NCBI RefSeq assembly: GCF_003151255.1
Contig: NZ_CP029481.1
Location: forward strand, 2,232,001 to 2,296,000
Direction of reading: 5' to 3'
DNA: 64,000 nucleotides
Origin: Microvirga sp. 17 mud 1-3
Lineage (GTDB): Bacteria; Pseudomonadota; Alphaproteobacteria; Rhizobiales; Beijerinckiaceae
The position numbers and the translations under genes were made by a program. The notes beneath the pieces were generated by a model. That model was given only the letters and a program-made list of their open reading frames with translations. It was not told the origin of the DNA and made no database searches. This document shows, in pieces, positions 1-11,393 of this stretch. How positions within the stretch are numbered: position 1 is the stretch's first letter; every line of letters starts with the position of its first letter.

Positions 1-44
1 TCTGCCGCTATGGCTTGCCATCCTTTCAGAAGCAAAAGTGATCG

Positions 45-899
45 ATGGATCAGCCCATGAAGCCTTCCCGGGACATTTCCGGTCTTCTCGCCATCATGGC
101 GGCCCTGCGGACACCGGGGAGCGGGTGCCCCTGGGACCTGGAGCAGACCTTCGCGTCGATCACGCCCTATACGCTCGAGGAAGCCTATGAAGTCGTCGAC
201 GCAATCGAGCGCGGGGATCTCGGCGACCTGAAGGAGGAATTGGGCGACCTGCTGCTTCAGGTGGTCTTCCATGCCCGCATGGCCGAGGAGCAGGGCGCGT
301 TTGCGTTCCCGGATGTGGTCGAAGCTATCACGCACAAGCTGATACGGCGCCACCCTCATGTGTTCGGCAATGCCCGAGACCTGAGCCCGGACGAGGTCAA
401 AGCTCTTTGGGACGACATCAAGCACGAAGAAAAGGCCGAGAGGAGGGCGGAACGTGAGCGCCTGGGCGTGCCTTCCGATGAAGGCGGCAAGGGATATCTC
501 GGCGGCATTCCGGCTCCCCTGCCCGCCCTTACGCGGGCTCAGAAACTGACAGCCAAAGCCGCGAAGGTAGGGTTCGACTGGCCGGATGCCGCCCAGGTGA
601 TCGACAAGATCCATGAGGAGTTGGATGAGGTGAAGGAGGCCGCAGAGACCGGCCAGCCTGATCGCATCGAAGACGAGATCGGCGACCTGATCTTCGCCGT
701 CGCAAACCTCGCCCGGCATTACGGGGTCGATCCTGAAACGGCACTGCGGCACACCAATGCAAAGTTCGAGCGCCGCTTCAGCGCCATCGAGACGTCCCTT
801 CAGGAGCAAGGAAGGTCCCTGGACGACGCGAGTCTGGACGAGATGGAAGCTCTGTGGGTGGCGGCCAAGAACCGGGAGCGCGCTCCCGGTGGGTCATAA
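45..899 (+). CDS. mazG: MazG nucleoside triphosphate pyrophosphohydrolase
   Basis: A 284-residue protein with two MazG repeats, as in full-length MazG that hydrolyses NTPs and dNTPs to monophosphates plus pyrophosphate. The N-terminal repeat has the acidic metal-binding helices EEAYE (45-49) and EELGD (64-68). The C-terminal repeat has HEELDE near residue 190 followed by DEIGD. The ATG at 45 is used; a second ATG four codons later is equally possible. The gene converges on hflX and their stop ends overlap by six bases. Only 44 bases precede it in the window, so its promoter is not seen. Family assignment is secure; the substrate preference in this organism is unknown. Confidence 0.95.
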   Translation: MDQPMKPSRDISGLLAIMAALRTPGSGCPWDLEQTFASITPYTLEEAYEVVDAIERGDLGDLKEELGDLLLQVVFHARMAEEQGAFAFPDVVEAITHKLIRRHPHVFGNARDLSPDEVKALWDDIKHEEKAERRAERERLGVPSDEGGKGYLGGIPAPLPALTRAQKLTAKAAKVGFDWPDAAQVIDKIHEELDEVKEAAETGQPDRIEDEIGDLIFAVANLARHYGVDPETALRHTNAKFERRFSAIETSLQEQGRSLDDASLDEMEALWVAAKNRERAPGGS

Positions 900-2291
900 G
901 ACTTTGGCTTGAGGGAAGCGGTTCAGGAAACGAGGTTCCTTTCCGGCCACGAGCCTGACCTGAAGGATCGAATGGCCGGTCTCCGTGGTCCGCCGGTCGA
1001 GAATCTCCGTGTTCTCGTGAAGCCAGGCGAGCCCCTGCCCGTCCTCCGGCGGCACATCCACCTCGTAGCTCGACCGTCCGGCTGCGAGATGCTCCTCGAT
1101 GGCCGTGAGCAGCTCTGAAATACCCTCCCCCGTGAGGGCCGAGATCAGGATCGGCCTCCCCTCCTCCCGGGTCCGCAGGGAGGTTGTCCCGAGCCGCTGA
1201 CGATCCTCGGCAGAGAGTAAGTCCGCCTTGTTCCAGACCTCGATTATGCGCCGCGTATCGTCGGGGTCGATTCCCAGTTCTCTGAGCACGAGGGAGACGT
1301 CTTCCGCCTGGGCTTCGGTTTCCCCATGCGAGACATCGCGGACATGGAGCAGGATGTCCGCCTCGATCACATCCTCAAGCGTCGCCCGGAACGCCGCGAC
1401 CAGCATGGTCGGCAGGTCCGAGATGAAGCCGACCGTATCGGAGAGAATCGCCTTTTCACCGTGGGGCAGGTCGATGGCTCGCGAGGTCGGGTCGAGGGTC
1501 GCGAACAGCATGTTCTCGGCCAGGACCTCGGCCTCCGTGAGCCGGTTGAACAGGGTCGACTTTCCGGCATTGGTGTAGCCGACGAGGGCCACGATGGGAT
1601 AAGGCACCCGCCGCCGGCTGGCTCGATGGAGAGAACGGGTCTTTACGACCGTCTCCAGCTCCCGCTCGATCCGGCTCATGCGCTCCTGGATCATGCGGCG
1701 GTCAGCTTCGATCTGGGTTTCGCCAGGGCCGCCCAGGAAGCCGAAGCCGCCGCGCTGGCGCTCCAGGTGGGTCCAGGACCGGACGAGCCGGCCCTTCTGG
1801 TAGGAGAGATGAGCCAACTCGACCTGGAGCGTACCTTCCTTCGTGCGGGCGCGACGCCCGAAGATCTCGAGAATGAGGCCCGTCCGGTCGATCACCTTGG
1901 CGCCCCAGGCCTTTTCCAGATTGCGCTGCTGGACGGGGCTGAGCGCGCAATCCATCACCACGAGGCCGATGCCCTCGGCCTTGATCAGCCCTGCAAATTC
2001 CTCGACCTTGCCGCTCCCGATATAGGTTGCAGGCCTGGGGGCGGAGAGTGGCGCGATGAGGGAATCGACGATCTGGAGATCGATGGCGCCCGCGAGGCCG
2101 GTGGCTTCGTCGAGCCGCGCCTCCACGGGACGGGGATTGCTTTCCGACGTGGCGGATTCGGCGCCAACCGAAAACCGCCGCCGGGTCAGATAAGGGCCGA
2201 CGACAAGGGTGCGTGTGCCCGCCGCAACCTCTTTCTCAGGTTCGGCGAGCTGCGCCAGACGCTGTTCACCCGGAGTGAGGGGTTCCGTCAC
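894..2291 (-). CDS. hflX: GTPase HflX
   Basis: Ribosome-associated GTPase of the HflX family, which binds the 50S subunit and splits stalled ribosomes under stress. The protein has an N-terminal HflX domain with the glycine-rich stretch around [10 protein letters not shown], a coiled middle region, then a G domain with G1 (GYTNAGKST), G3 (DTVGF) and G4 (NKAD). I place the start at the GTG at 2291, giving 465 residues. It lies two bases after the hfq stop and is preceded by AAAGG-like sequence inside the hfq end. A longer open frame runs back through hfq but has no family-like sequence. The tight coupling makes hfq-hflX one transcription unit. Confidence 0.93.
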   Translation of the reverse strand: MTEPLTPGEQRLAQLAEPEKEVAAGTRTLVVGPYLTRRRFSVGAESATSESNPRPVEARLDEATGLAGAIDLQIVDSLIAPLSAPRPATYIGSGKVEEFAGLIKAEGIGLVVMDCALSPVQQRNLEKAWGAKVIDRTGLILEIFGRRARTKEGTLQVELAHLSYQKGRLVRSWTHLERQRGGFGFLGGPGETQIEADRRMIQERMSRIERELETVVKTRSLHRASRRRVPYPIVALVGYTNAGKSTLFNRLTEAEVLAENMLFATLDPTSRAIDLPHGEKAILSDTVGFISDLPTMLVAAFRATLEDVIEADILLHVRDVSHGETEAQAEDVSLVLRELGIDPDDTRRIIEVWNKADLLSAEDRQRLGTTSLRTREEGRPILISALTGEGISELLTAIEEHLAAGRSSYEVDVPPEDGQGLAWLHENTEILDRRTTETGHSILQVRLVAGKEPRFLNRFPQAKVL

Positions 2292-2292
2292 C

Positions 2293-2547
2293 TCATGCCT
2301 TTTCGCTGGCCTCGTCGATCTGATCGAAGAGTTGAACAGGCTGTCCCGGCATAATTGTGGAGATGGCGTGTTTGTACACCAGCTGAGAATGCCCATCCCT
2401 GCGCAGAAGAACGCAGAAATTGTCGAACCAGGTCACTACGCCCTGGAGCTTCACGCCATTCACGAGGAAGATCGTGAGAGGAATTTTGTTCTTCCGGACG
2501 TAGTTGAGGAAGGTGTCCTGAAGGTTCTGCGTGCGATCGCCCGCCAT
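2293..2547 (-). CDS. hfq: RNA chaperone Hfq
   Basis: An 84-residue Hfq. The Sm1 motif lies in the [15 protein letters not shown] stretch and the Sm2 motif is YKHAISTI, with the conserved QxxFLN start ([11 protein letters not shown]) that binds uridine-rich RNA ends. It forms a hexamer that pairs small RNAs with mRNAs, and in rhizobia it also affects nitrogen regulation. It is short-tailed, as usual for alphaproteobacteria. It is the first gene of the hfq-hflX unit and follows ntrX at a distance of 178 bases, which probably holds its own promoter. Confidence 0.97.
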   Translation of the reverse strand: MAGDRTQNLQDTFLNYVRKNKIPLTIFLVNGVKLQGVVTWFDNFCVLLRRDGHSQLVYKHAISTIMPGQPVQLFDQIDEASEKA

Positions 2548-2725
2548 TGAAGTTGCCTCGCCAGCCCGTCGCCGCCGATCTTGGCTATAGGGCCGCCACT
2601 ATATGATTGTCCGCCCGGGGGCGGTGGTCGACCGGCCCGCTTATTACAGGGCGAACCATAAGGTTAAGCAAGAGGCCTTCCTCTTCTTATCTCGCATCCC
2701 GGTATAATTTCCCGTGGACCGTGGC

Positions 2726-4096
2726 CTATCCGCCAATCCCGAGCGACTTCAGCTTGCGGTGGAGAGCGGAGCGCTCCATGCCGATGAATTCGGCCGTGCG
2801 GGAGATGTTGCCGCTGAATCGCGCAATCTGAGCAAGAAGATATTCCCTCTCGAAGATCTCGCGAGCCTCCCTCAAGGGCAGGCTCATCAGCTTCTCGCCC
2901 CCTGCCCCACCCGGCGTCGACGGAACCAGGGTCCCGATCTCCGAGGGCAACATGTCCGCCGTGACTGCCGCCTCCGGGTCGCCGGACGTGAGAATCATCA
3001 AGCGCTCGACATTGTTACGCAGCTGGCGAACGTTTCCGGGCCAGTCATGCGACTGGAGGACCGCCATGGCGTCGTCGGCGATTCGGCGCTTGGGCAGGCC
3101 GGTCGCGGCCGAGATCTGGTCCATGAAGAACTCGATCAACTCCGGCACGTCCTCGCGCCGCTCGGCAAGGGACGGCACCCGGATCGGGACCACGCCGAGG
3201 CGGTGGAACAGGTCTTCCCTGAACCGCCCGGCGGCGATCTCCGCCGGAAGGTCCCGGCTCGACGAGGAGATGATGCGCACATCCACATGGACCCGCGTGG
3301 TGCCCCCGACGCGCTGGAAGTTCTGGTCCACGAGCACGCGCAGGATACGGCTTTGCGTCTCGCGGGGCATGTCGGCGATCTCGTCGATATAGAGCGTCCC
3401 GCCATGGGCCTCTTCGAGAGCGCCAACTCGCCGTCCGCGGCCATCATCGCCTTCCGTGCCGAAGAGTTCCGCCTCCATGGTCTCGGGCGTGATGGTCGCG
3501 GCCGAGAGGACGACGAACGGGCCGTTAGCCCGGGTGGAGAGGCCGTGAATCGTCCGCGCCGTAAGCTCCTTGCCGGATCCGGGCGCGCCGGTGACGAGAA
3601 TGCGCGCATTGGTCGGGGCCGCACGCTCCACGGATTGGCGCAGCTGGTTGATGGCCACCGAGCGCCCGGCGATGCGGCTTGCCTGGACCGAGCGCGCACG
3701 AAGGTCGCGCACCTCGCGCTTGAGGCGCGAGGCCTCCAGCGCCCGTTCGGCCACGAGGACGAGCCTGTCGGCCTTGAACGGCTTCTCGATGAAATCATAG
3801 GCGCCGCTCTTGATGGCCGAGACGGCGGTCTCGATGTTTCCGTGGCCTGAAATCATCACGACAGGCAGATCGGGATGATGCTGCTTGACGATTTCCAGCA
3901 CCTGGAGGCCGTCGAGGCGGCTGCCCTGAAGCCAGATGTCCAGGAATACGAGGTGCGGACGCCGCGCCTCGATGGAGGCCAGCGCTTCGTCCGAGGACCC
4001 GGCCGTGCGGGTCCGATGCCCCTCGTCCTCGAGGATGCCGGCTACGAGATCGCGAATATCGGCTTCGTCATCAACAACAAGAATATCAGCACTCAT
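2726..4096 (-). CDS. ntrX: Response regulator NtrX (sigma-54-type AAA+ regulator)
   Basis: Response regulator of the NtrY/NtrX pair. The receiver domain occupies residues 1-120 with phospho-acceptor Asp53 (FLDIW). It is followed by an AAA+ domain with Walker A (GAPGSGKE) and Walker B (TLYIDEIADMP), and a C-terminal Fis-type helix-turn-helix (NISRTAEFIGMERSALHRK). The sigma-54 contact loop GAFTGA is absent: after ELFGTEG the sequence reads DDGRGRRVGALEEA. This is known for alphaproteobacterial NtrX and suggests it does not activate sigma-54 promoters in the classical way. Its ATG overlaps the ntrY stop by four bases, so the two are translationally coupled. Confidence 0.94.
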   Translation of the reverse strand: MSADILVVDDEADIRDLVAGILEDEGHRTRTAGSSDEALASIEARRPHLVFLDIWLQGSRLDGLQVLEIVKQHHPDLPVVMISGHGNIETAVSAIKSGAYDFIEKPFKADRLVLVAERALEASRLKREVRDLRARSVQASRIAGRSVAINQLRQSVERAAPTNARILVTGAPGSGKELTARTIHGLSTRANGPFVVLSAATITPETMEAELFGTEGDDGRGRRVGALEEAHGGTLYIDEIADMPRETQSRILRVLVDQNFQRVGGTTRVHVDVRIISSSSRDLPAEIAAGRFREDLFHRLGVVPIRVPSLAERREDVPELIEFFMDQISAATGLPKRRIADDAMAVLQSHDWPGNVRQLRNNVERLMILTSGDPEAAVTADMLPSEIGTLVPSTPGGAGGEKLMSLPLREAREIFEREYLLAQIARFSGNISRTAEFIGMERSALHRKLKSLGIGG

Positions 4097-6381
4097 AGGC
4101 TAGCCCCCCGGAAGTCGCTTTTCGCGGAACCAACCGAAGTCTCTTCCGATGCAACATGTTTCGTCTTTGGTATCCACATTCTGACCTGCCCGCCGCGTCC
4201 ATGCGGGTTGTCGACGAGGTCCATGCCCCCGCCGTGTTCCTCCAGAATCTTCGCCACGATGGGAAGACCCAACCCCGTCCCACCCTCACGGGTGGTCATG
4301 TAGGGCTCCAGGAGCCGTTGCCTTCCCTCGGCCGGAAACCCCTTGCCGTTGTCCGTCACCGCGAGGATCAGGTAGGTGGGGTGGGTATCGTCCAGCACTA
4401 CTGAAATGCGGCCCTGACCGCGCTCTTCCTCGGGAACGGCGGCGATTGCCTCCGTGGCATTCTTGACGATGTTCGTGGCCGCCTGCGACAGGAGCCGCCG
4501 GTCGAACGGCGCCACGACGGGTCCCTTCGGAAAATCGTCCGAGAATTGGATTTCCGGATGCGCGATGCGCATCATGAAGACCACCTGGCGGATGGTCTCG
4601 GCAAGATCCTCCTCGCCGATGCTGGGCTTCGGCATCCGCGCGAAGGACGAGAACTCGTCCACCATCCGCTTGATGTCGTCCACCTGCCGCACGATGGTGG
4701 CCGTGCACTGGTCGAACACTTCCCGGTCGGTGGTGATGACCTTCCCATATTTCCGGCGAATTCGTTCCGCCGAAAGCTGAATCGGCGTGAGAGGGTTCTT
4801 GATCTCGTGGGCGATCCGGCGCGCCACGTCTGCCCAGGCGGAGGTGCGCTGCGCCGAAACCAGATCCGTGATGTCGTCGAGGGTCACGACAAGCTCGCGC
4901 TCCTCGCTGCGCACGTTCTCACCCGTGACGCGCACGTCGATGGTGCGCTCCTTGCCTTTGCGCGTAACCTGGATCTGCCGCTGCATGAGGCGGTGGCGCC
5001 CATGCTGCATTTCCTCCACGAGGTCGGCCACTTCCGGAAGCACCTCCGTGAGGGGACGTCCGAGCAGCTCCTCGGCGGAAGCCGAGAGGAGGGCCTCGGT
5101 GGATGGATTGACGATGGTGATGCGCCCCTGTGCGTCGATGCTGATGACGCCGGCCGACACGCCGCCCAGCACAGCCTCGGTGAAGCGTCGGCGGCGGTCG
5201 ATCAGCTCGCTGGCCGCCGTCAGCCCGTCATGCTGATGGCGCAACTCCGAAGTCATCTTGTTGAAGGTCTCGCCGAGATGGGCGAGATCCCCCTCCCCGC
5301 GCCGGATCGGAACCTGAACGTAGAAGTTGCCGCTCGCCACCTGATCGGTCGCATGGATGAGGCGGCGGATTGGCGCGACGAGCTTATTGGCGAAGTTCAG
5401 CCCAAACCAGATCGCCGACAAGAGCACGATGAGCGCGATCAGTGCGAACATCGACGCGAAAGCCACCTGGATGCCCACCTTCTTCTGTTCGAGGGCCTCA
5501 TAGAAAGCGACCCCGGCCTCGGCGACCGGTGGAAACTCGACGGCCCGGGGATCCACTTCCCGAGCCACGTAGAGAATGCGCCCCCCATGGGCCGGTAGCT
5601 TCAGGATGGAGCGGAAGACGTTGCCGCTGCGTGGCCCCAGACACAGGGCCTCCTCGCTCGCGTCGCGAAGATCCTCCGGAGTCGGGGGCTGCGCTCCCTC
5701 GATGGGTCTCGCCTGGAGCTTCTCGACCACGGTTCCGTCGGGCTCAAGCAGTTCGACCAGCGGGAAACCGAGGAAGACCGCGCGGGAATTCATGAAATCT
5801 CGGAATACCTTACGGTCGGCATCGTAGAGAACCTTGGCCCGGTTCAGGTCGGCAGCCATCAGCTGTGTCTCGCGGGCGAGCGTCCGGCATTGCAGCTCGC
5901 GATAGGACCGCGCAATCTCGACGGTATTGATCATCAGGTTCTTAATCGAACCCGTGAACCAGGGATCGAGGCCCCTCTCCAGAGTCACGGTCGCGACGGC
6001 CGCGACCAGGATCGCGGGTAGCACTGCCACAAGACTGAAAAGCCCGACGACCCTCACGTGGAGGCCGGCGGCGGCCGCCCCGGCCCGGCGCTCGCGCATC
6101 AGGCGCTTGGTCTGCCAGGCCACGATCCCCAGAAGCAGGAGAATCAGGACGCCGTTCAGGATGAAGACCCAGATGACCACGTAATGGGTCGGCGCAATCG
6201 GAGTCAGGCCGGCCAGAACCAGGAACGTTGTAAGCGCGGAGGTCAGGGCGAGCAGGACGGCCGTTGGGCCCAGCCAGCCGAGGCTGCGCTGGACCGCGTC
6301 GGTCGTCTGTCGCTGTGCCTGATTGTCCTGGCGTATCAAGACCGGTGCCCCGCTAATGAGGCGCATCGAACCGCACGCCAT
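4093..6381 (-). CDS. ntrY: Sensor histidine kinase NtrY
   Basis: A 762-residue membrane sensor kinase. Hydrophobic segments lie at about 40-60, 67-90 and 108-132, then a periplasmic stretch, then a further segment at 304-328. HAMP (about 325-378), PAS (about 397-510), HisKA with phospho-acceptor His525 ([15 protein letters not shown]) and an ATPase domain with DNGKGFP and GTGLGLPI follow. NtrY is linked in rhizobia and Brucella to nitrogen metabolism and low-oxygen or redox sensing. The ATG at 6381 is the longest start; Met6 would serve as well. The 70-base gap to ntrC holds an NtrC-like half-site and a small palindrome, so ntrYX may have its own promoter. Confidence 0.94.
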   Translation of the reverse strand: MACGSMRLISGAPVLIRQDNQAQRQTTDAVQRSLGWLGPTAVLLALTSALTTFLVLAGLTPIAPTHYVVIWVFILNGVLILLLLGIVAWQTKRLMRERRAGAAAAGLHVRVVGLFSLVAVLPAILVAAVATVTLERGLDPWFTGSIKNLMINTVEIARSYRELQCRTLARETQLMAADLNRAKVLYDADRKVFRDFMNSRAVFLGFPLVELLEPDGTVVEKLQARPIEGAQPPTPEDLRDASEEALCLGPRSGNVFRSILKLPAHGGRILYVAREVDPRAVEFPPVAEAGVAFYEALEQKKVGIQVAFASMFALIALIVLLSAIWFGLNFANKLVAPIRRLIHATDQVASGNFYVQVPIRRGEGDLAHLGETFNKMTSELRHQHDGLTAASELIDRRRRFTEAVLGGVSAGVISIDAQGRITIVNPSTEALLSASAEELLGRPLTEVLPEVADLVEEMQHGRHRLMQRQIQVTRKGKERTIDVRVTGENVRSEERELVVTLDDITDLVSAQRTSAWADVARRIAHEIKNPLTPIQLSAERIRRKYGKVITTDREVFDQCTATIVRQVDDIKRMVDEFSSFARMPKPSIGEEDLAETIRQVVFMMRIAHPEIQFSDDFPKGPVVAPFDRRLLSQAATNIVKNATEAIAAVPEEERGQGRISVVLDDTHPTYLILAVTDNGKGFPAEGRQRLLEPYMTTREGGTGLGLPIVAKILEEHGGGMDLVDNPHGRGGQVRMWIPKTKHVASEETSVGSAKSDFRGASL

Positions 6382-6383
6382 CC

Positions 6384-6403
6384 TGTTGGGTGATGCACCA
6401 ACA
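6384..6403. promoter_or_regulatory. Palindrome and NtrC-like half-site upstream of ntrY
   Basis: TGTTGG, eight bases, then CCAACA form a perfect inverted repeat just upstream of the ntrY start. The right half contains TGCACCA (6394-6400), an exact half-site of the NtrC-binding consensus TGCACCA-N3-TGGTGCA. The second half-site is only weakly matched further right (TGTGGTCA). It could let NtrC tune ntrYX expression. This is an inference from sequence only. Confidence 0.35.
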
Positions 6404-6451
6404 CAACACTGTGGTCAAATTATTACATCCGAAAGGGGGAGGTCGACGGCC

Positions 6452-7920
<1,469 letters not shown>

Positions 7921-7924
<4 letters not shown>

Positions 7925-9027
7925 ATATCGGCCTCGCGACCGTCATCGGCGCGATGCATGGGCAGGAGAATTCGGAAAGTGGTGCGCCGTGGCGCCGGAT
8001 CGCATTCGACGATGCCGCCATGATCGCCCACGATCTTGGCGACCAGCGCAAGGCCGAGGCCGCTGCCCTGAGCCTTCGTGGTCACGAAGGGGTCGAAGAG
8101 ATCGGCTGCGAGGTCCGCCGGGATACCCGGGCCGTTGTCGCTGATCGACAGCTCGATCGGCAGGCTGACCTTTTCGCGTGCCCCGGGGACCTGGAGCCTG
8201 ACACCCGTACGGAACGCAGTCGTCAGGACGATCTCCCCGTCGCTCGAATCGATGCCGATGGCCTCGGCGGCATTCTTCACCAAGTTAAGGACGACCTGGA
8301 TCAGTTGGTCCCGATTGCCGAGGACGGGCGGCAGGGACGGGTCATAGTTCTCGACGAAACGGATGTGCCGCGCGAAGCCGGACTGGGCCAGACGCTTCAC
8401 ATGATCAAGGACGCCGTGGACATTGATCGGCCCCCGCTCCACCGGACGCTCCTCGCCGAACAGCTCCATCCGCTCGACCAGCTTCACGATCCGGTCTGTC
8501 TCGTCGCAAATCAGCCGGGTGAGCAGCCGGTCTTCTTCGGCCGCGGATTGCTCCAGGAGCTGTGCGGCGCCGCGGATGCCCGAGAGCGGGTTCTTGATTT
8601 CATGCGCCAGCATGGCGCCGAGGGCGGTCAGCGAGCGCGCGGCACCGCGATGAGTAAGCTGGCGGTCCATCTTGTCCGCGATGGTGCGCTCCTGCAGCAT
8701 GACCACCACGTCCTCGCTATCGTCGCCCAGGGGCGTCGCAAAGACGTCGACGATCCGCTCGGCCCCGATCTTTGGACTGCCGATGTCGACCCGATGCTCG
8801 CTGACGCTCGCGCCTCGTTGCCGGACATCCTCGACCAGACCTGTCACCGGAGAGCCGAAGGGAACGATGTCCGCGAGCCTTTGGCGCTGCATGACCCGCA
8901 GGCCGATCTCGAAGAAGGCCTCCGCTGCCGCGTTCGCGTGGCGTATCCGCCCGTCCGGGGCAACGGTCAGGACCGGCAGCGGCAGGGCGTTCATAATGAG
9001 ATCGTTGAGGCCCGAGTTCACCGTCAT
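7921..9027 (-). CDS. ntrB: Nitrogen regulation sensor kinase NtrB
   Basis: Cytosolic histidine kinase and phosphatase partner of NtrC, 368 residues with no membrane segments. The N-terminal PAS domain (about 8-110) is followed by HisKA with His142 ([15 protein letters not shown]) and an ATPase domain with N box ([11 protein letters not shown]), DNGPGIP and GSGLGLALV. In related bacteria PII proteins control its kinase/phosphatase balance according to nitrogen status. It overlaps dusB and ntrC by four bases at each end, so the three genes form one translationally coupled unit. Confidence 0.96.
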
Positions 9028-10040
9028 GCAGCCTCCCGCACCTGTTCGGCGTAGAGCGCGCCGAGGATGTCGGCCACCTGCTTCGGCTCGTCCGAGGTGA
9101 CGAGGGCGAGGCGCAGATCCGGCGAGACGTGAAATCCTGACGCGATGGCAACGTCCGCATAGGCCGCGAGGTGCTTTCTCGCATGGCGTATGCCGACAGC
9201 AGGGCCATAGAGGGAAAGCAGTCCCTCATAGTGTTCAAGGGCGACGGCTGTTCGTATGGCCGGTTCCGGATCAGGGATGGTCCGCCCTTGGAGGGCCGCG
9301 CCGACCTGCCCGACCAGCCAGGGCTGCCCCATCGCGGCGCGGCCGATCATCACGGCATTGGCTCGGGAGGCCGCAAGGCAGCGGCGGGCATCGTCGAGGG
9401 AGCCGATATCGCCGTTGGCGATCACGGGGATCGTCACCGCCGCCGAGACGACCGCAATCGCGTCCCAGTCGGCCTCGCCCTTGTAGAATTGCTGCCGGGT
9501 GCGTCCATGGACCGTCACGGCCACCGCCCCAAGCTCTTGGGCACGACGGGCAAGTTCCGGAGCATTGAGAGTCGCGTGGTCCCAGCCGAGCCGCATCTTG
9601 ACCGTGACTGGGACGGTGGCGGCCGTGACTGTTGCGTCGATCAGCCGGCAGGCATGGTCGAGGTCGCGCATCAGGGCCGAACCCGCGTAGCCGCCGATCA
9701 CGCGCTTCGCCGGACAGCCCATGTTGATGTCGATCACGTCCGCGCCGGCATCCTGGGCGACGTGGGCGGCCTCGGCCATCCAGCGGGGCTCGCAGCCGGC
9801 AAGCTGGACCACATGAGGCGCAATACCCGTCCCTTCGGCCCGCAGGCGGGCCTCGGCGGAGCCTTGAACGAGCTCGTCGGAAGCAACCATTTCGGAGACA
9901 ACAAGGCCAGCTCCCATCCGGCGGGCAATTCGCCGGAAGACGGCATCGGTCACGCCCGATAAAGGCGCGAGCACGGCCGGGGCGTCGACCGTGACCGCTC
10001 CGAACCTGAGGGATTCGCCTAAATTTTGTTCACTGCTCAT
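9024..10040 (-). CDS. dusB: tRNA dihydrouridine synthase DusB (NifR3)
   Basis: FMN-dependent tRNA dihydrouridine synthase, 338 residues from the ATG at 10040. [14 protein letters not shown] is the family's flavin-binding start. NMGCPAKRV contains the catalytic Cys109, and [14 protein letters not shown] is the conserved barrel strand. A longer open frame extends about 107 codons upstream but shows no family sequence, so the internal ATG is chosen. Known as nifR3 in rhizobia and Rhodobacter, it classically heads the ntrBC operon, as here. It diverges from ispDF across about 160 bases that must hold both promoters. Confidence 0.94.
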   Translation of the reverse strand: MSSEQNLGESLRFGAVTVDAPAVLAPLSGVTDAVFRRIARRMGAGLVVSEMVASDELVQGSAEARLRAEGTGIAPHVVQLAGCEPRWMAEAAHVAQDAGADVIDINMGCPAKRVIGGYAGSALMRDLDHACRLIDATVTAATVPVTVKMRLGWDHATLNAPELARRAQELGAVAVTVHGRTRQQFYKGEADWDAIAVVSAAVTIPVIANGDIGSLDDARRCLAASRANAVMIGRAAMGQPWLVGQVGAALQGRTIPDPEPAIRTAVALEHYEGLLSLYGPAVGIRHARKHLAAYADVAIASGFHVSPDLRLALVTSDEPKQVADILGALYAEQVREAA

Positions 10041-10199
10041 TGTGCTCAATGAATAATCAGAAACGGGGTCGATGCAAGTGCTCGTTGACGAAAAGCCAGT
10101 TGCGCGCTCGGCATGGCGGCGTGCGATCCGCCTTGGGCTCCGAGCGAATTTGCCGTAAGACCGCGACGCTCCTTCGACGGCCGCTTTCACGGAGAATTC

Positions 10200-11393
10200 A
10201 TGCCCGTTGCCGCCCTTATCGTTGCCGCCGGACGCGGATCCCGGGCAGGCGAAGGCCTTCCCAAACAGTATCGGCGCCTGGGCGGGCGCTCGGTTCTGGC
10301 CCGAACCTTGCAAGTCTTCCGCTCCCATCCTGGCATCCGACGGATCGTCGTGGTCATTCATCCGGACGACAGGGCTCTCTACGAGGCCTCGATCCAGGAG
10401 AGCGGGCCGGCGGGCGAGCTCCCGCTGTTGACCGTGTCAGGAGGGGAGACACGCCAGATTTCTGTCCGGCGCGGGCTTGAGGCGCTCGAAGCCTCACCAC
10501 CGGAAATCGTTCTCGTCCATGACGCGGCCCGCCCCTTCGTCGACGAAGCCGTGATCGACCGTGCCCTTGCGGCAGCTCGAGAAGGCGCGGCGGCCGTCCC
10601 AGGCATTACGGTCACGGACACGATCAAGATGGTCGGGCCGTGCCGGACGGTCACGTCGACACCTGATCGGGCAAGCCTGAGGGCGGTTCAGACGCCACAG
10701 GTCTTTTCCTTTCGAGCCCTCTTCGAGGCCCACCGCAAGGCCGCCGCGGCAGGCCTCCATGCCTTCACGGACGATGGAGCCCTGGTCGAGTGGGCAGGAC
10801 ATGCCGTCCGGGTCTTCGATGGCGACCCACGCAACGTCAAGCTGACCCACGATGCCGATTTCCACGATGCCGAAAGGCGCATGAGCGAGGGATTCATGAC
10901 CTATTTGACCCGTCTCGGAACCGGTTTCGACGTCCACGCCTTCCAAGAGGGCGACCATGTCTGGCTTGGGGGCGTCCGCGTTCCGCACGACCGGGGCGTG
11001 CTGGCCCATTCGGACGGCGACGTGATCCTCCACGCCCTCACGGACGCCATTCTCGGCGCGCTGGCGGACGGAGACATCGGCACCCATTTCCCGCCCAGCG
11101 ATCCGCAATGGCGCGGTGCCTCCTCGGACCGCTTCCTTGCCTACGCAGCGGGGCTGGTGCGGCAGCGCGGCGGCATCCTCGACCACCTCGACGCCACCCT
11201 GCTCTGCGAGCGCCCGCGCCTGGGACCGCATCGGGAGGCCATGCGCCAGCGTATTGCCGAGATCGTCGGCATCAGGATCGATCAGGTCTCACTGAAGGCC
11301 ACGACCACCGAGAAACTCGGTTTTACGGGCCGTGGCGAAGGTCTCGCAGCGCAGGCCGCCGCCACGATCCGCCTGCCGGAGACGGCTCCATGA
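10200..11393 (+). CDS. ispDF: Bifunctional IspD/IspF isoprenoid enzyme
   Basis: Fusion of two enzymes of the MEP isoprenoid pathway. Residues 1 to about 230 are the cytidylyltransferase (IspD), with the nucleotide-binding start [19 protein letters not shown]. From about residue 233, the cyclodiphosphate synthase (IspF) begins with [12 protein letters not shown], whose Asp and His bind metal, and [18 protein letters not shown]. The ATG at 10200 is preceded by GGAGAATTC, a good ribosome site; an upstream in-frame extension is not family-like. The fused form is normal in many alphaproteobacteria. The stop overlaps the next gene by four bases. Confidence 0.96.
   Translation: MPVAALIVAAGRGSRAGEGLPKQYRRLGGRSVLARTLQVFRSHPGIRRIVVVIHPDDRALYEASIQESGPAGELPLLTVSGGETRQISVRRGLEALEASPPEIVLVHDAARPFVDEAVIDRALAAAREGAAAVPGITVTDTIKMVGPCRTVTSTPDRASLRAVQTPQVFSFRALFEAHRKAAAAGLHAFTDDGALVEWAGHAVRVFDGDPRNVKLTHDADFHDAERRMSEGFMTYLTRLGTGFDVHAFQEGDHVWLGGVRVPHDRGVLAHSDGDVILHALTDAILGALADGDIGTHFPPSDPQWRGASSDRFLAYAAGLVRQRGGILDHLDATLLCERPRLGPHREAMRQRIAEIVGIRIDQVSLKATTTEKLGFTGRGEGLAAQAAATIRLPETAP

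Noticed and set aside
1326..2354. A 342-residue frame antisense to hflX
   Set aside because: It is a frame shadow of hflX; composition is Arg/Gly/Asp-rich without domain features.
2670..2685. AAGAGG-CCTT-CCTCTT hairpin as ntrX terminator
   Set aside because: The stem is only six base pairs and no T run follows on the minus strand, so I do not call it.
9024..10361. Extended N-terminus of DusB (445 residues)
   Set aside because: The additional 107 residues have no family match and the internal ATG gives the normal length.
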